From: Takakia lepidozioides
Lineage: Eukaryota > Streptophyta > Takakiopsida > Takakiales > Takakiaceae
Assembly: GCA_030704615.1 (NCBI GenBank)
Contig: CM060731.1
Span: 62,598,756 to 62,662,755, forward strand
Length of the DNA stretch: 64,000 bases
Direction of reading: 5' to 3'
The notes beneath the pieces are model-generated. The model did no database searches. It had not been told where the DNA came from and was given only the letters and a program-made list of their open reading frames with translations. The position numbers and the translations under genes were made by a program. Within the stretch, counting starts at the first letter, position 1. Each line of letters opens with the position of its first letter. This document shows, piece after piece, positions 1 to 11,717 of this stretch.

Positions 1-3000
1 AAAGTCGCGTCCGAGTCACTCTCTTGGGTCCCCTCCTGCGCCTCCTCCGATGCCCCGATGGTTTCTTCTTTTTGGGTGTTACTGCAGTCACCTGTTTCCT
101 TGTCCTTTTCCTTTGACCTTTACTCTTCTCATGCAATTTCTCCTGAATTCCTGCCTGAGCAAGCTCTGCCGCTTTCCTGGAGTTCGCAAGCGCTTTTGCC
201 TCTTTTGCACCCAAGCGGAGTTTCGTCGGAATTCAGCATCCAGCTTCAATTGAAACTCGGATGGGTCGAGCGAGCCGGGCGGAAGGTCCACATACCAAGG
301 GCAATCACGCAAATGTTCCAGATGCCACTCCTTCACAATATCGTCAGTGTACATGGAGTCAGCCCCAGGGTTCCTCCATGCCAGGAAGAATGGTGGCTCG
401 AAAGACAGATGACCTTTCTCCAAAAGGGAGAACTTGCAGTACCTGCATTCATGAAAAACACAATGAGGTCCGAAAATGGCTAAGTCCCTGAACGGCAATA
501 GGGCCTAAACTGGAAAATGGCGCCGAATTTCCACTTCCAGGGACTTAGCCCCTTAGAACTTTTCATAGGGACCGAAAATGGCTAAGTCCCTGGACGGCAA
601 TAGGGCTAGAACTGGCGCCGAATTTCCAGTTAGCCACCCTAGGGACTTAGCCGAAAATGGCTAAACGGCAATAGGGCCTAGAACTGGAAAACGGCGCCGG
701 TTTTTCCATCCCCAGGGGGCCCGAAAATGGCTAAGTCCCTAAACTGGAAAATGGCGCCGAATTTTCAGGGCCAAGGGACTTAGCCCGAAAATGGCTAAGT
801 CCCTGGACGGCAATAGGGCCTAGAACTGGAAAGGCGCCGAATTTCCAGTTCTAGGGACTTAGCCGAAAATGGCTAAACGGCAATAGGGCCTGGGGCGCCG
901 AATTTCCAGGGGCCAGGGACCCGAAAATGGCTAAGTCCTGAACGGCAATAGGGCCTGGAACTGGAAAATGGCGCCGAATTTCCAGTTCCGGGCCAGCCAG
1001 TCTAGGGACTTAGCCATTTTCGGAGCCCTGACTGGAAATTCGGCGCCATTTTCCCTAACACCACTTGAGGCCTCTAACATCCTGAAATGCCAGGACTTGA
1101 AAGAAAGGCAGCGCGTATGTACCTGTACAGAAGGCGCATTGCTGCTTTGTCCGCGTTCGGCTGGTCGGTGAACTCGTGGCTCCGGCGAGCATCTGCTATC
1201 TCCCGAAAGAATAGGTTGGTTTTGTAGAGCAGAAAGTACCTCGTCACATAGTCACGTAGGCTCTCTGCTGCAGGAGATATCTCCATCTTGAACTGATGTG
1301 CTTGTGTGTCCAGCTGCTCTTGCGCATTCGTCGTCACCTGTGGAGATTGTCCATCAGATCGCTTTCCTCAAAAAATACAATGAATCCACCCCCTACTAGA
1401 GTAGAAGCCCCAAACGAAGCGTGGGGAAGTACCTGAAACCACCATGTCATGCGGTTCATCACATGTCGAATGTGGGGTCAGAGAGTTTGTCCGGTTTGGG
1501 GAAGCTCCACATGTCCCTGGTACTTTGGGAACCATTCCAGATTTGGAGCCACCGGGTCTGTCCAACCACCCAGCATATTCGTAAGCGCCAAACACCACAA
1601 AAAGGAGTTGTTGCCACCACAATTTTGTTAAGAATGTATCACCTTTTCTGTTGCATCCACACAGGATGTGGCTAGACGATGGAGCTTCTCCAATGTCATC
1701 GTGGGCTTCAGAGCGCGAGAGTAGTGCTTCCCCACCTCCACCAGAAAGTCGGCACCAAGGGCGGGATCAGCTATGGCCACGTACTTTACCATCCGCGACT
1801 TGTACTTTATGCGGGCCCTCACCTCCGCAGCTTTGACATACGATTCGAGTTCCGGGAGGGTTGGATTCTTCTCCTCTGACTCCATGTAGAACCTCCGCGC
1901 ATGTGCCAAATCCTGCTGTATTTTCGTCTGTCAAGAATGCGCACATAAGATTAGAGATCCTGCTCAACACAATTTCTTCTATTGGGGGAGGAGAGACAGA
2001 TTAGCTCAACAAAACAGGAGCTTTACCCGAAATATGTAGTCCACCATGGCGTCGACGCTCAGCCTATACCAGGTTCTGTCTGCCTTTGCCTCCGACTTGC
2101 GCAGGAGGTCGGCACTGAGGGAATTGGCAAACTCTTGCACCCCCTGCTTCCCGACATCCTTCACTCGGAAGAGCATATGGGACAAGTTGGTGGCAATGAA
2201 GGCATTCTCAGTCACCCTGCAGTGCCACATTTCCATCAAACAATACTGAAATGGGAATTTTCATCATATATGAGGATTCGCAATGAAATGACTTCCAAAT
2301 TCAAAGTCCAAAAGCGAGAGGGGTTGTAGCTTACGAGTTGATGTCGGCCATTGCAGCTTTGAGAAGACTGCGATCTTTGGGCCCCGCAACCTTCAGCACA
2401 ACACAATCCACGGCGAAATGCCAATCGAGGTCGTTGGGGTGGGCTTGGGCAATGTGCTCCATCCATGCCAGGAGGCGATGATTGCCGTCCCACACGTAGA
2501 ACATCTTACCGGACAAGTGCTGGAAAAGAGGATCACTAGCAATCGATCTCTCGAACTCCTCATTTCGCGTTTGCCAATGGGGACCCCATTTGTCCACCTC
2601 ATCGGAAGTGTGGGCACGGGAAGCTCCGTGGTCGTTCTCAATGGAAACGTAAAACGCGGCAGACCCCATTCGATATCCATCCCGGAAAGAGAATTTCAGC
2701 TTGTCGATATCGCCTGGAGGGCAGGTCTCACCACCTGCAATGACACCAAGCGGCAAAGGGGAATTCGAAGCTTGGCCGGGTACACCATGCCCCCCAGCAC
2801 CCTGCCAATGTTGCTGTGGGTTGCCTCCAACATCTTGGCAGCGGCCAACTTCATATCCGCCTCAGACATGACGTCTGCTGCAGAGGGGTTTTCCGGCAGC
2901 CCACCAGGACCGCCAAATCCAGCCTGTATGCTCCGGGTTTGGGGCCTGGGGATGTCCGGGAGGATGTCATCCTGGTCAGAAAGCTCCTGTCGTCCTCCTC

Positions 3001-3444
3001 AACAGGGTCAGCCACCTGCGAAACCACCTCCAGCACTCTCCCGTCTCTACTGCCCCTCCCTGGCTTCACCTCGAACTTGCACAATCCGTGCTCTTTCAGG
3101 TGTTCTTTCCTCTCCTCCACTCTCCACCGTATGGGTAATTGCGGGGGCTGCTCTTGCCCGCGATGGTCTAACCGGTGTGTTACTGCCTCTCTGTGGTGTC
3201 TTGGAGGGATCCACCGTCTCTGTGGTCCCTCGCTTACATTGGCATCTGTCATTTGGGCACCCCTGGCCTCTTCAGCTGCCTTTTCTCTTTCCTCCTGGCT
3301 AGCATTCTGTCTCGTCTGTTCTTTTGCCCTCTCTTTTGCCCTCTCACGGGCTTTCTGTTTCTTACTAGGGCTAGCAGCAGGGGAGCCCTCCAGGACGACC
3401 ACCTTTGATTGAGGCGAACTGACACCCTCGCGCGCACTGCTCAC
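1..3444 (-). CDS. Gene B copy 1: ParB-like/DNA methyltransferase fusion, 5' part (3' part outside window)
   Basis: Multi-exon gene running off the left edge. Exons supported by GT-AG sites and by alignment to copy 2: first exon about 3444-2335, then 2216-2027, 1927-1643, an exon near 1545-1430, 1337-1123, and 442 to the window edge. The second, third and fifth exons are 190, 285 and 215 bp, exactly the sizes in copy 2. The first exon encodes a charged, low-complexity N-terminal region followed by a compact domain containing KMFYVWDGNHRLLAWMEHI at about 2510-2450, a ParB-type GxxR box. The last visible exon holds PWYVDLPPG and a basic linker. The methyltransferase part lies outside the window. 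Frame breaks near 2850 and in the fourth exon could be decay or base-calling errors. The start at 3444 is the first Met of the open frame and is uncertain. Confidence 0.75.
470..1070. repeat. Palindromic GGCGCC motif array inside an intron of gene B copy 1
   Basis: This lies wholly within the 680-bp intron between the 1337-1123 exon and the exon ending at 442. Units read roughly CCGAAAATGGCTAAGTCCCT, then ACGGCAATAGGGCC, then ATGGCGCCGAATTTCCAG, then GGGACTTAGCC. They recur about eight times with internal deletions and can fold back on themselves. The matching intron in copy 2 (23629-23849) is only 221 bp and has just two related motifs, so this array expanded after the copies diverged. Confidence 0.85.
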
Positions 3445-3449
3445 TCCCC

Positions 3450-4480
3450 CTCCGCAGCCCGTGACTGCTCTCTCGCCGGGGATTGCATGTGCTTAGCTTT
3501 CTTCTTTTCTTTGCGTGGGCGGGCCCTACTGCATGTGCATGAACAACCTCCATTGCCGGATCTGCTGTCCTCATGTCCTCACGCCCTTCACCTGCCATGC
3601 CGCCTGCACCAACCTCCCCAATGCCTACTCTGTCGTACTCTCGTTGCAAGTCCTCCCGTCCACAACAAAAGGTTTAAGTTTGCCCTCTCGCCCCAAGTTG
3701 GGCGATTCAAACATGCGATGAGTTGGAGCTGTCGATGATACCACCAGCGTGCCGGGCTCGTCGTCACTCTGTCATTGACAAAAATCGTGAAAACCAACAT
3801 CGGTGCAAAAAGCAGCATCGCAACGAGCAGCGCAACCACCATGTGTAGCAAAAATGAAAACATAACAAGTTTAGGAAGTATGGAGAGCCATGCAACAACA
3901 ATGAAAACAAATGCAACCATTGCCTAAGAATGACATGCACAAGCAGCCTTCTCCAGAGCTGCCGGATTTGCACACGCATTGCAAACAATCTAAGGTTCAC
4001 TCAACTATCTAAAGTTCACTCATACAGCAAAGCCAGGATGAAGATGCAAAAACAAAGCGAGGTAACAAAGCGAAAGCAAAAATAAATCGAAACAAACCGA
4101 AAGCAGAAGTGGCTTGCCTGAGAGTACTCGGCTTCAGTTGGCGCAGGTTGTGAGCAAGACACTGGAATCTCCTGCTGGAGCTTCAGTTTGGCCATGCGAG
4201 AGATTGGCCGTCGTCCGTAGTACAGAGCTTTCAACTTCCGCCGCGGTCTGGATGTGAGGTCTCTCTCAGGAGAGCCACGCCCTTCAGGCGGCATAAGTCC
4301 CAGCCAAAAAGATCTCCTTTTTGGGGTACATGCCTCGAATAGCATGTTAAGCCAAGATTAGCATGAGATTTAGGGTACGTGTCCAGGAAGCCATGCGTCG
4401 CCAGCCCGAATAATAAACGACGGCGGTCGACATTTATTGCCCAACTGCGCAATTAAATGTCGGATGAAGCCCTCCATGTC
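3450..4480. other. Spacer next to the gene B start, few motifs
   Basis: Non-coding stretch between the predicted start of gene B (minus) and the palindrome array. Short open frames here lack recognisable domains and are not shared with copy 2. It presumably contains the 5' UTR and promoter of gene B, but I see no specific promoter element. Confidence 0.4.
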
Positions 4481-4499
4481 GGATGAAAATCGACGTAAA

Positions 4500-5275
4500 C
4501 AGCCCGGAATTTCCAACGTAGAGGTAATTCGGAGCGCTGCACGATGGAATTCCGGCGCCGGATTTCCATCCTGCAGGTAATTCGGAGCGCAGCCAGCGCC
4601 GGCAGGGCGGCGCAATTTCCCTCACGCAGGTAATTGCGGATGGAAATCCGGCGCCCATTGGCATTTCCGCGCCGAATTTCCATCCGCTAAATTTCCCTGT
4701 AATTCAGCGCGCGGATGGAAATCCGGCGCCGAATTTCCACGGCATTTTTCCATCCGCATTGGGGCGCCGAATTTCCATCCGCGCAATTCGGCGCCGAATT
4801 TCCATGGTAATTCGAATCCCATGGAAATTCGGCGCCGAATTTCCATCCAGCAGGTAAAATGGATATTCGCCATTCGGGGAATTACCTTCTGCAGGTAATT
4901 TTTTTTTACCTGCAGGAAGGCTGGCCTGCCCAAGTTGGAAATTCGGCGCCGAATATCCTGCCGGCGCCGCCCCCTTGGAAATTCGGGGGGGCCGGCGCCG
5001 GGGGGAAGAACCGAATCTCCATCCAGGGGATGCTCTCTTGCCGCCTCTACGCCCGAGGCGACTTCATCCGGGCGTCCCCTGTTCGATTCGGGCCGAATTT
5101 CCGTCGGGGGTTGAAATGTGACGGCCAAGTGCGGGACTGCATCCGGATGGAAATTCGGCGCCGAATCCAGGGGATGTTCTCTGTCGCACACGCGCCGGCC
5201 TCTGCGCCCGAGGCGACTTCATCCGGGCTTCCCTGTTGGATATTGGGTGCCGAATTTCCATTCGGGGTAGTAATG
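4500..5275. repeat. Palindromic motif array between divergent genes B and A, copy 1
   Basis: About ten copies of a GGCGCC-centred palindrome, for example near 4724, 4763, 4788, 4828, 4944 and 5156. The best copies, such as the one centred near 4831, are perfect 26-bp palindromes with half-site ATGGAAATTCGGC. Many are partial. The array occupies the putative bidirectional promoter region of the element. The element-internal position, the dyad symmetry and the equivalent array in copy 2 suggest a protein-binding site cluster rather than a random satellite. Confidence 0.9.
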
Positions 5276-5549
5276 TGACGGCACGGTGCCGGCTTCTCCC
5301 CTTCAGCCGTCATCATCCGGACGGCCCCCCACTTTCTGACTGCATACCGTTGGCAGTTATTGCGCAAAGACCAGGGGCCGCATTCCGGAGACAAGGTTCA
5401 TTAACACTCTGACTGTGGATTTTTGAGATAGTTGGCTCCCTGGATTTGGATCAGGCTTCGTCGCTCGGACAAATCGGGCATCGCATTCATTCCCATCGCT
5501 GCACCCCCTTCTACCAGGGAGCTTCCCCGCACGCCATCCTGGCAGTCTT

Positions 5550-8500
5550 GTGTGCACATCTCCCATGGCGGAAAACCCGAGCGCTACAGTGTACTGCCCT
5601 CCTCACGAGCATAGAGCTTCATTTCCGTGCAGAGGGGACACCTGCCGGGTGATGGAGAAATATCTGTGCGTTCGATACCACCTGAAACCGGGGTCGGTTT
5701 TTTTGGAGGAGGAAAGGAAGGACTCAAACGGCCTTGTTGTCGAGAGTATTGTTGTGCTCCACGATGATTTCGGCGATGGCAGGGAATGGCGAGTTCCACC
5801 ATCGGACAGCGTCATATACAGGGCTGTTGGGGACTTCATTTGCCCGCCAAATGCACCTTCTATCCTGGCGCCTTCCACGAAACAATCCGCGAATCAGAGA
5901 GTGGCTACCTCAAAGAGAGAAGTCCGCAACGAAGTAAATCCAGAGCCGAACCCATCCATGAAGACGAGCGAGAACCGGGTTGTTCACAACCTGTCCGACT
6001 CAGACGAGGTCATGGAAGTTCCGAGGTCGTCCTGGAGATCAGGCAAGTCCTCAATGGACGTCAGTGGAGGAGGGAGTCATATTCCCAGCACGAGCACCGC
6101 AGTTCGATCTATTCTTGAAATTCTGCGAGGGCTTCACCTGGAGGACACCGGTCGGAGCTGGCCGGGCTGGACTACAGCAAGTTCGCAATTAAATCGGTTA
6201 CATGCCTTCCCGCCGACGTCGACGGTAATATCTTCTTTGAGTTCCCTCCTCGGGCGGACTACTCGAGGGCGTCCGGAATGTTGACAGATATGGATAGAAA
6301 ACATGACGGTCATCCTTGGTGCGTTACCAAAACCACCAGCATGAAGATGCTCGATGGTGTGCGGGTGCGCTACGTTGTTTGTGCGGGCGCGTTGCGGTGT
6401 TTCTCCCCAACTTGCTTCCACTTTAAATCCAGAGGTCACAGGAACGAGACCGATTGGACAGGCACAGCTCACCAACCATTTCGAGCTCAGGAGAAGGTTC
6501 CGAACTCCACATTTAAGTGTGCGCATTGCAAAGAACCACCACACTGCATGTCTGTTTGTAATGCCAAGCAGTTCTATGTGTTGCACCGTTTCCCTGACCT
6601 CCCCGAGCTTGCATACACGTTGGTTCCCATTGTCACAAATTGGCGAGGGGGAACTCGCGGGAGGCTGCCCACGAAGCAGAGCAGCTCGTTCAGGAGGAGG
6701 TTAAGTTGAGACCGGGTGCCAAACCCAAACAGATACAGCTCCAAGCCGCCCATAAGATGGCATTGGCCAGAATTATGTCGGAAGACGGCTCCGATAGAGT
6801 TCCTCTCGACGAGAAGGAAATGGAGGCATTGCTGGAGTCGGTGTCCCACGTATGTTCACCGAATGTCCGAAACCACATTGTCTCATGCAAACAGAAAATT
6901 GGGCGTGGCTCGGATATGCACTCCATTCTGGAGGTGAAGCGACGATGTGGATATGACTACATTCATGGAAGTAGGTTTCCAGGACAAGGGACTGAGGCAG
7001 ATCGTTGTTTCGTATTCAAAATGTCCACGTGTGGACCTGGCAGCGGCGTCGAACTGGTCGACAGGATGAGTGGGAACTTGTCAAACAGTTGGGTCATGTT
7101 CGACCATATCAAGCGAATTACAAATCACCAGTGGGTGACAATGGGTGCACATGTCTACGACACCCACTGCAGGATGCTAATGACAATTGCTATTTGTGAG
7201 ATGAAAGGAGAGGACACACAATCGGAGATGCTTCTTTGGCAGGGAATAAACGAACAGATGGCCAAGGCGGGATTGCCCCCTCCAATTTCCGTGGTTTTCA
7301 TGGCGGACAACGCACAAGCAAATTGGGCTGCCATCCGAAGGGTGTACGGGCAAGACCCCAATGTTCCCATGGAAGGCAAGGAGAGATCTTGTGGGTTCCA
7401 TTTTCTGCAGAGCCTTTCGCAGTACACAACCAGGCTCGTGGCGCCAGATTTCAGAGAGGAGCACCGTTCCATGTGCCTTGCGTGGAAGCGCGCTCCCACC
7501 TTGGATGATGCAGAGACACAGTTTGCATGCATACGGGCTTGGTGGACATCGTCAGGTGCTGTAAGGAAATCAGACGAGGAGCAATGGTCAGTTGGCTAGC
7601 ATGGTGGCATTATCGTTTCCTCCAGTTCGGCGACTATATGCGGGAGGTGAGTTGCACGAATTCGCGTCCCGTTGACATATTATTCTTGCCATATTTGTAA
7701 CTTGCTTAAACCTGACAATGTGCTTGTGCAGGAAATTGTCTCGACTCCGACACCGACATTCCCCACGACAAACATGGCCGAATTCAGTGCACTCTTCCTG
7801 GCGTGCCTCCTCTGCGGCGCATCTGGTGGACATCCTCACTGCCACAACGGAGGACATTGTGAGGTCAATTAAGCAATGCAGTTACAACGCCTTGAAAGGG
7901 AAACAGTGGGGCTTGGGCCGACAGGCAGGAAATGCTGATCGGACTGCCTCCAGATCGAAGAAATCCTCGGAAGTGGGCGGCGGCCTTGCGAGAGGGCCTT
8001 CGGGACACGCCATTGCTGCGAATAGGCCACATTTGGAAGAGATGTTCATACCCGTCCATGAGACGAAGACTTGACGAGGCACCTGGCGGAGAGAGGATTC
8101 ATGGCGAGCTGACAAGAATATTCGCCGCTCCCTCGTGGTCCGGTGATGTTGCCCCGAGGAGGTCTCGTCGAGCACCCGCAAGTCCTGCACGTTCAAGATC
8201 GCCAATCTCCTTTGAGCACAGGGCGCGTGCCCCCGGCAACATAACGAGCCATCGTAGTAAAGCAGTACAACATTCCCATTGTGGAGACAAGAGTGTCGGA
8301 GTCACAGTGGAGAATTGCGAGGACATTGCCGCATTTCGAGGGAAGTGCTTGCGGCCATCCGGGTGGATACGAGAGTACGCTGTGGTGAGATGATTCGGAG
8401 GAACCACCGGTGCTGTACCTGCACCTTGTTTCAGCGGCAGATTTTTGACTCCCCATTTGCTCACGCCACAACGCAGACATTTTGGTTCTGTAGGCACGAC

Positions 8501-9121
8501 ATAATGACCTGTGTATTTGGCAAGCCCAAGTACGGGATTCAGGGAATGTCGGAGCCTCCGGGCGTCTGGCCTGTTGCACCGGGTTGGCAGCCTCTCTCAG
8601 AATGAGGCGGATGCTCTATCTGCAGCAGGATTTCGAATGGTGCAACGCACAGACATCCCGGCCCACACGCATTTCCCGGTTCCCCAAACCCAACCATTGC
8701 AGACTGCTCGTCCAATAAGACGGATTGGACAATTCTGCACATCCCACAATGCGATTCGGAAGAGTGAAGAGAACGACACCCCTCCCAACAAGTTGAATGA
8801 GACTCGGATTGCCATGCTCTTGGGATGGCTTGCACTATTCAGGCTCCGTGGACGTACCCCCACCCGGCCTTGGCGTGTGTATCGGATGGCAATGGCCGTC
8901 TCGGCTGTACACGACGATGTATACAAATTACGATTGGAGTGGAGCCGACTTGCAATTGTACGGACTTCTCGTTGATGGAAGCAAAGAAGGGTTCGAAGTA
9001 TTATCCGTGCAAGCATCTGTATTACATCTACCTGAAGAGGTTGAGGATGAACGTGACTATTGATGACTTTATTTCATGCACCGGCGTTGAGCGTGAACGA
9101 GCTGCACAAACTCCTCCTTAG
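5550..9121 (+). CDS. Gene A copy 1: MULE-type transposase with SWIM finger (frame breaks)
   Basis: Two exons, about 5550-7646 and 7732-9121, with a phase-0 intron also present in copy 2. Order of parts: an N-terminal domain shared with copy 2 (YLCVRYHLKPGSVFLEEE near 5660), an acidic linker, and a zinc-binding region with HDGHPWCV, paired Cys (CAHCKEPPHC) and RACIHVGSH. Next is the MULE catalytic core, with DHIKRITNHQWVTMGAHVYD near 7100, FMADNAQANWAAIRRVYG near 7300, a CxFH motif, and an acidic residue in DAETQFACIRAWW near 7510. Exon 2 holds TTNMAE, a CRHDIMTCVFGKPKYG block and a C-terminal SWIM finger (CNC with PCKHLYYIYL near 9010). It should cut and paste the element. Frame changes near 6145, 6600, 7775 and 7930 break the product as assembled. 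The start codon is uncertain. Confidence 0.8.
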
Positions 9122-9289
9122 GGATTCCAGAAATCATTGATGGGGCAAACGGAATCCTCCATATGGATTTTTCAAATGCATTTTGCTGTATCAGACTTTT
9201 TTTTGCAGTGTAATGAAATGCACCCCAAAACTCCTGGATGAGGCAATATTCCATTCAAACTGAGATCCAACAGAAGCAGTTGTGGGGCC

Positions 9290-9690
9290 CATTTCTGGAA
9301 AAATGGCGCCGAATTTCTCTTTTGTGGGGCCGAAAACTGGCTAAGTCCCAACATGCACTGGTTGTGTCTGGGAAATGGCGCCGAATTTCTCTTTTTGGGG
9401 CCGAAAACAGGCTATAAGTCCCAACATGCACTGGTACCGTGTCTGGAAAATGGCGCCGAATTTCTCCTTTTTGGGGCCGAAACTGGCTAAGTCCCAACAT
9501 GCATTGGTACAGTGTCTGGAAAAATGGCGCCGAATTTCCCTATTTTGCGCCGAAAACTGGCTAAGTCCGAACATGCACTGGAAAAATGGCGCCCGAATTA
9601 CCTGTCATGAGGGACCTATAGCCGCGGAATTCGGCACCTTTTTTCGCCAGAGAGACCTATTACCGCGAAATTCGGCGCCATATTTGCACA
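9290..9690. repeat. Tandem motif array downstream of gene A, copy 1
   Basis: Five units of roughly 75 bp, each with ATGGCGCCGAATTTCTC followed by a GGGGCCGAAAACTGGCTAAG segment and CCCAACATGCACTGG. The last units degenerate into CGGAATTCGGCACC and GCGAAATTCGGCGCC. It shares the GGCGCC core and the GGCTAAGTCCC flank with the intron array at 470-1070, so both come from the same element family. Confidence 0.85.
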
Positions 9691-9849
9691 TGTCGCTGGG
9701 AATTGGCATGAGCGGAAGACAAAATATCATGAGCACAACTGTCAAAAATGCAATTTTCCCTTCAAGGGGCCGAATAATATATTTGTTTTGCCTGACACAT
9801 TGCATTAAATTATTGTTTTTTTATTGTTTTTTTATTTTCGAAATTTGTA

Positions 9850-9922
9850 CTTCTGCTCATGAAAACCGATTGTTTTCTACTCTCTGCTCATTCCCGCTCA
9901 TGCTCATGAAATAGCAAACCTC
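9850..9922. repeat. Right terminal region of copy 1
   Basis: Several GCTCATG repeats lead to the terminus ATGAAATAGCAAACCTC. Its reverse complement, GAGGTTTGCTATTTCATGAG, agrees with the two ends of the complete copy. The next base begins retrotransposon integrase sequence. Confidence 0.85.
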
Positions 9923-10066
9923 CTGGTGGCCTACTTTGCTCAAGGATGTACACAAGTATTGCAAGAGTTGTGATGAGTGTCAAAGGCTAGGGCCTTTGCA
10001 AAGATCCGGGAAGATGGCTTTGCATCCTACAATGCCTACTGAACCATTCCAGAAATGGGGATTAGA
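9923..10066 (+). pseudogene. Ty3/gypsy integrase N-terminal fragment
   Basis: Translates as the zinc-binding start of a retroviral-type integrase, with WWPTLLKDVHKYCKSCDECQ and then FQKWGLD just before the catalytic core would begin. It is cut on the left by transposon copy 1 and on the right by the CACTA element, whose AGA duplication is 10064-10066. The minus-strand gypsy at 48376-53366 supplies an integrase core starting just after this point (EINPPARNTQ), so both may come from one family. Confidence 0.8.
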
Positions 10067-10400
10067 CACTACTACAGAAACCGGTTTTTCCAACACCACC
10101 CATAGTTCACACCTGGCACTTTGAACAACTCCTCTTACACCCATGTGAGAGGAGGCAAGGTGTGATCTGGACCATTGTAGGAAAACCCACATGGTGTTAC
10201 AAATTTCACACTCGAATGACACCCATACGGTCAACGGGTGTTGACCAAGATAATGCATATGGGGCATTTGACATGAGTGTGAAATGAGTCATGGAGTGAG
10301 AGGTTAGTGTGAGATGTCCTACAGGAATTTGGGGCAACTATATGGCGTGGCACATTGACCATCCAGGTGGAAGATAGATGGATGAAATGACTTCCACCTC
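10067..10400. repeat. CACTA left inverted terminus and subterminal repeats
   Basis: The terminal repeat is followed by clustered TTCACACC, GGTGTGA, AGTGTGA and related heptamers in both orientations up to about 10320. The same short motifs recur at 48210-48350. Confidence 0.8.
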
Positions 10401-11375
10401 TATTCAACATGCCTTGGACGACATAACACATAGACTTTTGTTTAGAGAATTTAAAAGTTCAAAAAGGTTATTAGGGTTATGGGGTCTGCATGTAGAGGGT
10501 TGTGGGACTTGTAGTTTTTCTATTGCCAGCTCGTTTAGAATCTGAATGCCCACCAGTGCAGGCCATCCATTTAAGTTGATGCCAAAATGCATTTTCATCC
10601 AAACATCAAAGCTCTCAAAATAGACAACCTCAAGTAAAATGAGAAGGAGATCGGCAGAACCGAAATGCATAGAATTCTCTTCAATATTGAACACTGCCTG
10701 CAACTATTGGCTATAACTTGCCCTCTATCCTGTCACATATAATCCCTTCGGGAACCAGCAATCCAAAAAGATGCACTGCTCATGCAGCTGACGACAATAT
10801 CGTTATGAGAATGTCACACTATAATCAACAATGTACAACAATTGCTTTGAGAAGCTATAGATAAAACTACCACATGTCGTCTCAGAGATTTGTGAGCGCC
10901 ATAAATGTCAATCCCATTTCTGTCCAGTCAACCTTGACACGCAGTTCGGGACACGCAGCAGAGGGCGTAGGCGCATGTGCACAACAACCCTAGGCCCCTC
11001 ACAATGAGACAGTCTGAAGCTGAGCTGAGCACGAATTTCAATCTCTAGTAGTCCAACCGTACTAGAGAATATCCAGTGATCCTCAGACGAGGCTTTCTTC
11101 ACCACCTTACAAAAATTGTTCCCAATGACTACCTCCCTGTCCACATTATTGCTTGATGTCAAGAAGCTTGGACAAAGTGCCTTGCTCTTTGTGACTGGCT
11201 CCCTTTTTGAGACAGCAGGGTTTTTTTTTACGGGTGTACTTCACTCACAACCGTCTTTTTTACACTGCGTCCGGGATATCAATGATCGCCCCAACATTTC
11301 CCCACCCTATCAAGCGCCAGTGTTTTTTAACTAGTGATTTTCAACTCGTCTGCTGAGGGCCCCACTTTCTCCCCT
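10400..11375. other. CACTA internal non-coding stretch
   Basis: No convincing open reading frame. Short frames lack domains and the sequence is moderately AT-rich. It lies between the CACTA left subterminal region and the PPR-derived array. I see no regulatory element I can name. Confidence 0.5.
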
Positions 11376-11717
11376 CTACTGGTACATGTCAAAATCACTC
11401 CAAGAGCCATAGTGTTGGAAAACTGCCTTCGCATCCTTGATGCTCCCACATTTGGCATACATGTCCACGAGGGCACTGTCCAGAATCACAATCAGGTACA
11501 ATTCCAGCTTTGACAATGAAACCATGGACCTGATCTTCCCTTTTCCAGAGCTGGCAAGCTTGCCCTTGATGCTCCCACATTTGGCGTACATGTCCACGAG
11601 GGCATTGTTCAGAATCACATCAGGTACAATTCCAGCTTTGACAATGAAACCATGGACCTCAGAACCTTTTCCAAAGCTGCCAGGCTTGCCCTTTATGCTG
11701 ACACATTTGGCATACAT
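11376..11717 (-). repeat. PPR-derived tandem repeat, part 1 (about 128-bp units)
   Basis: Read on the minus strand, each unit encodes a stretch like HGFIVKAGIVPDVILNNALVDMYAKCGSI followed by a GKPASSGKG linker. The DALVDMYAKCG-type core is diagnostic of land-plant pentatricopeptide repeats. Units repeat at about 126-128 bp instead of the 105-bp PPR module, so this is a DNA-level amplification of a PPR gene fragment, not a folded PPR array. The chromovirus inserted here, duplicating TACAT (11713-11717); the array resumes at 32258. Confidence 0.8.

Larger units (their letters stand above)
1..9922. mobile_element. MULE-like DNA transposon with ParB-methyltransferase gene, copy 1 (left end outside window)
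   Basis: This is the right part of an element homologous over its two genes to the complete copy at 13416-27000, in inverted orientation. It holds gene B on the minus strand, gene A on the plus strand, a palindrome-rich spacer between them, and a further repeat array before the right end. The right terminus, read inward on the minus strand, begins GAGGTTTGCTATTTCATGAG and matches both termini of copy 2. Immediately outside, the sequence becomes integrase coding DNA of a Ty3/gypsy element, so the boundary at 9922 is sharp. The expected 10-bp duplication beginning CTGGTGGCCT cannot be checked because the other end is missing. Gene C of copy 2 is absent here: only 0.8 kb separates gene A from the terminus. 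Confidence 0.85.

Noticed and set aside
2418-3302. Long plus-strand open frame of 294 codons
   Set aside because: It is the antisense shadow of gene B exon 1; the minus strand has the copy-2 homology and splice sites.
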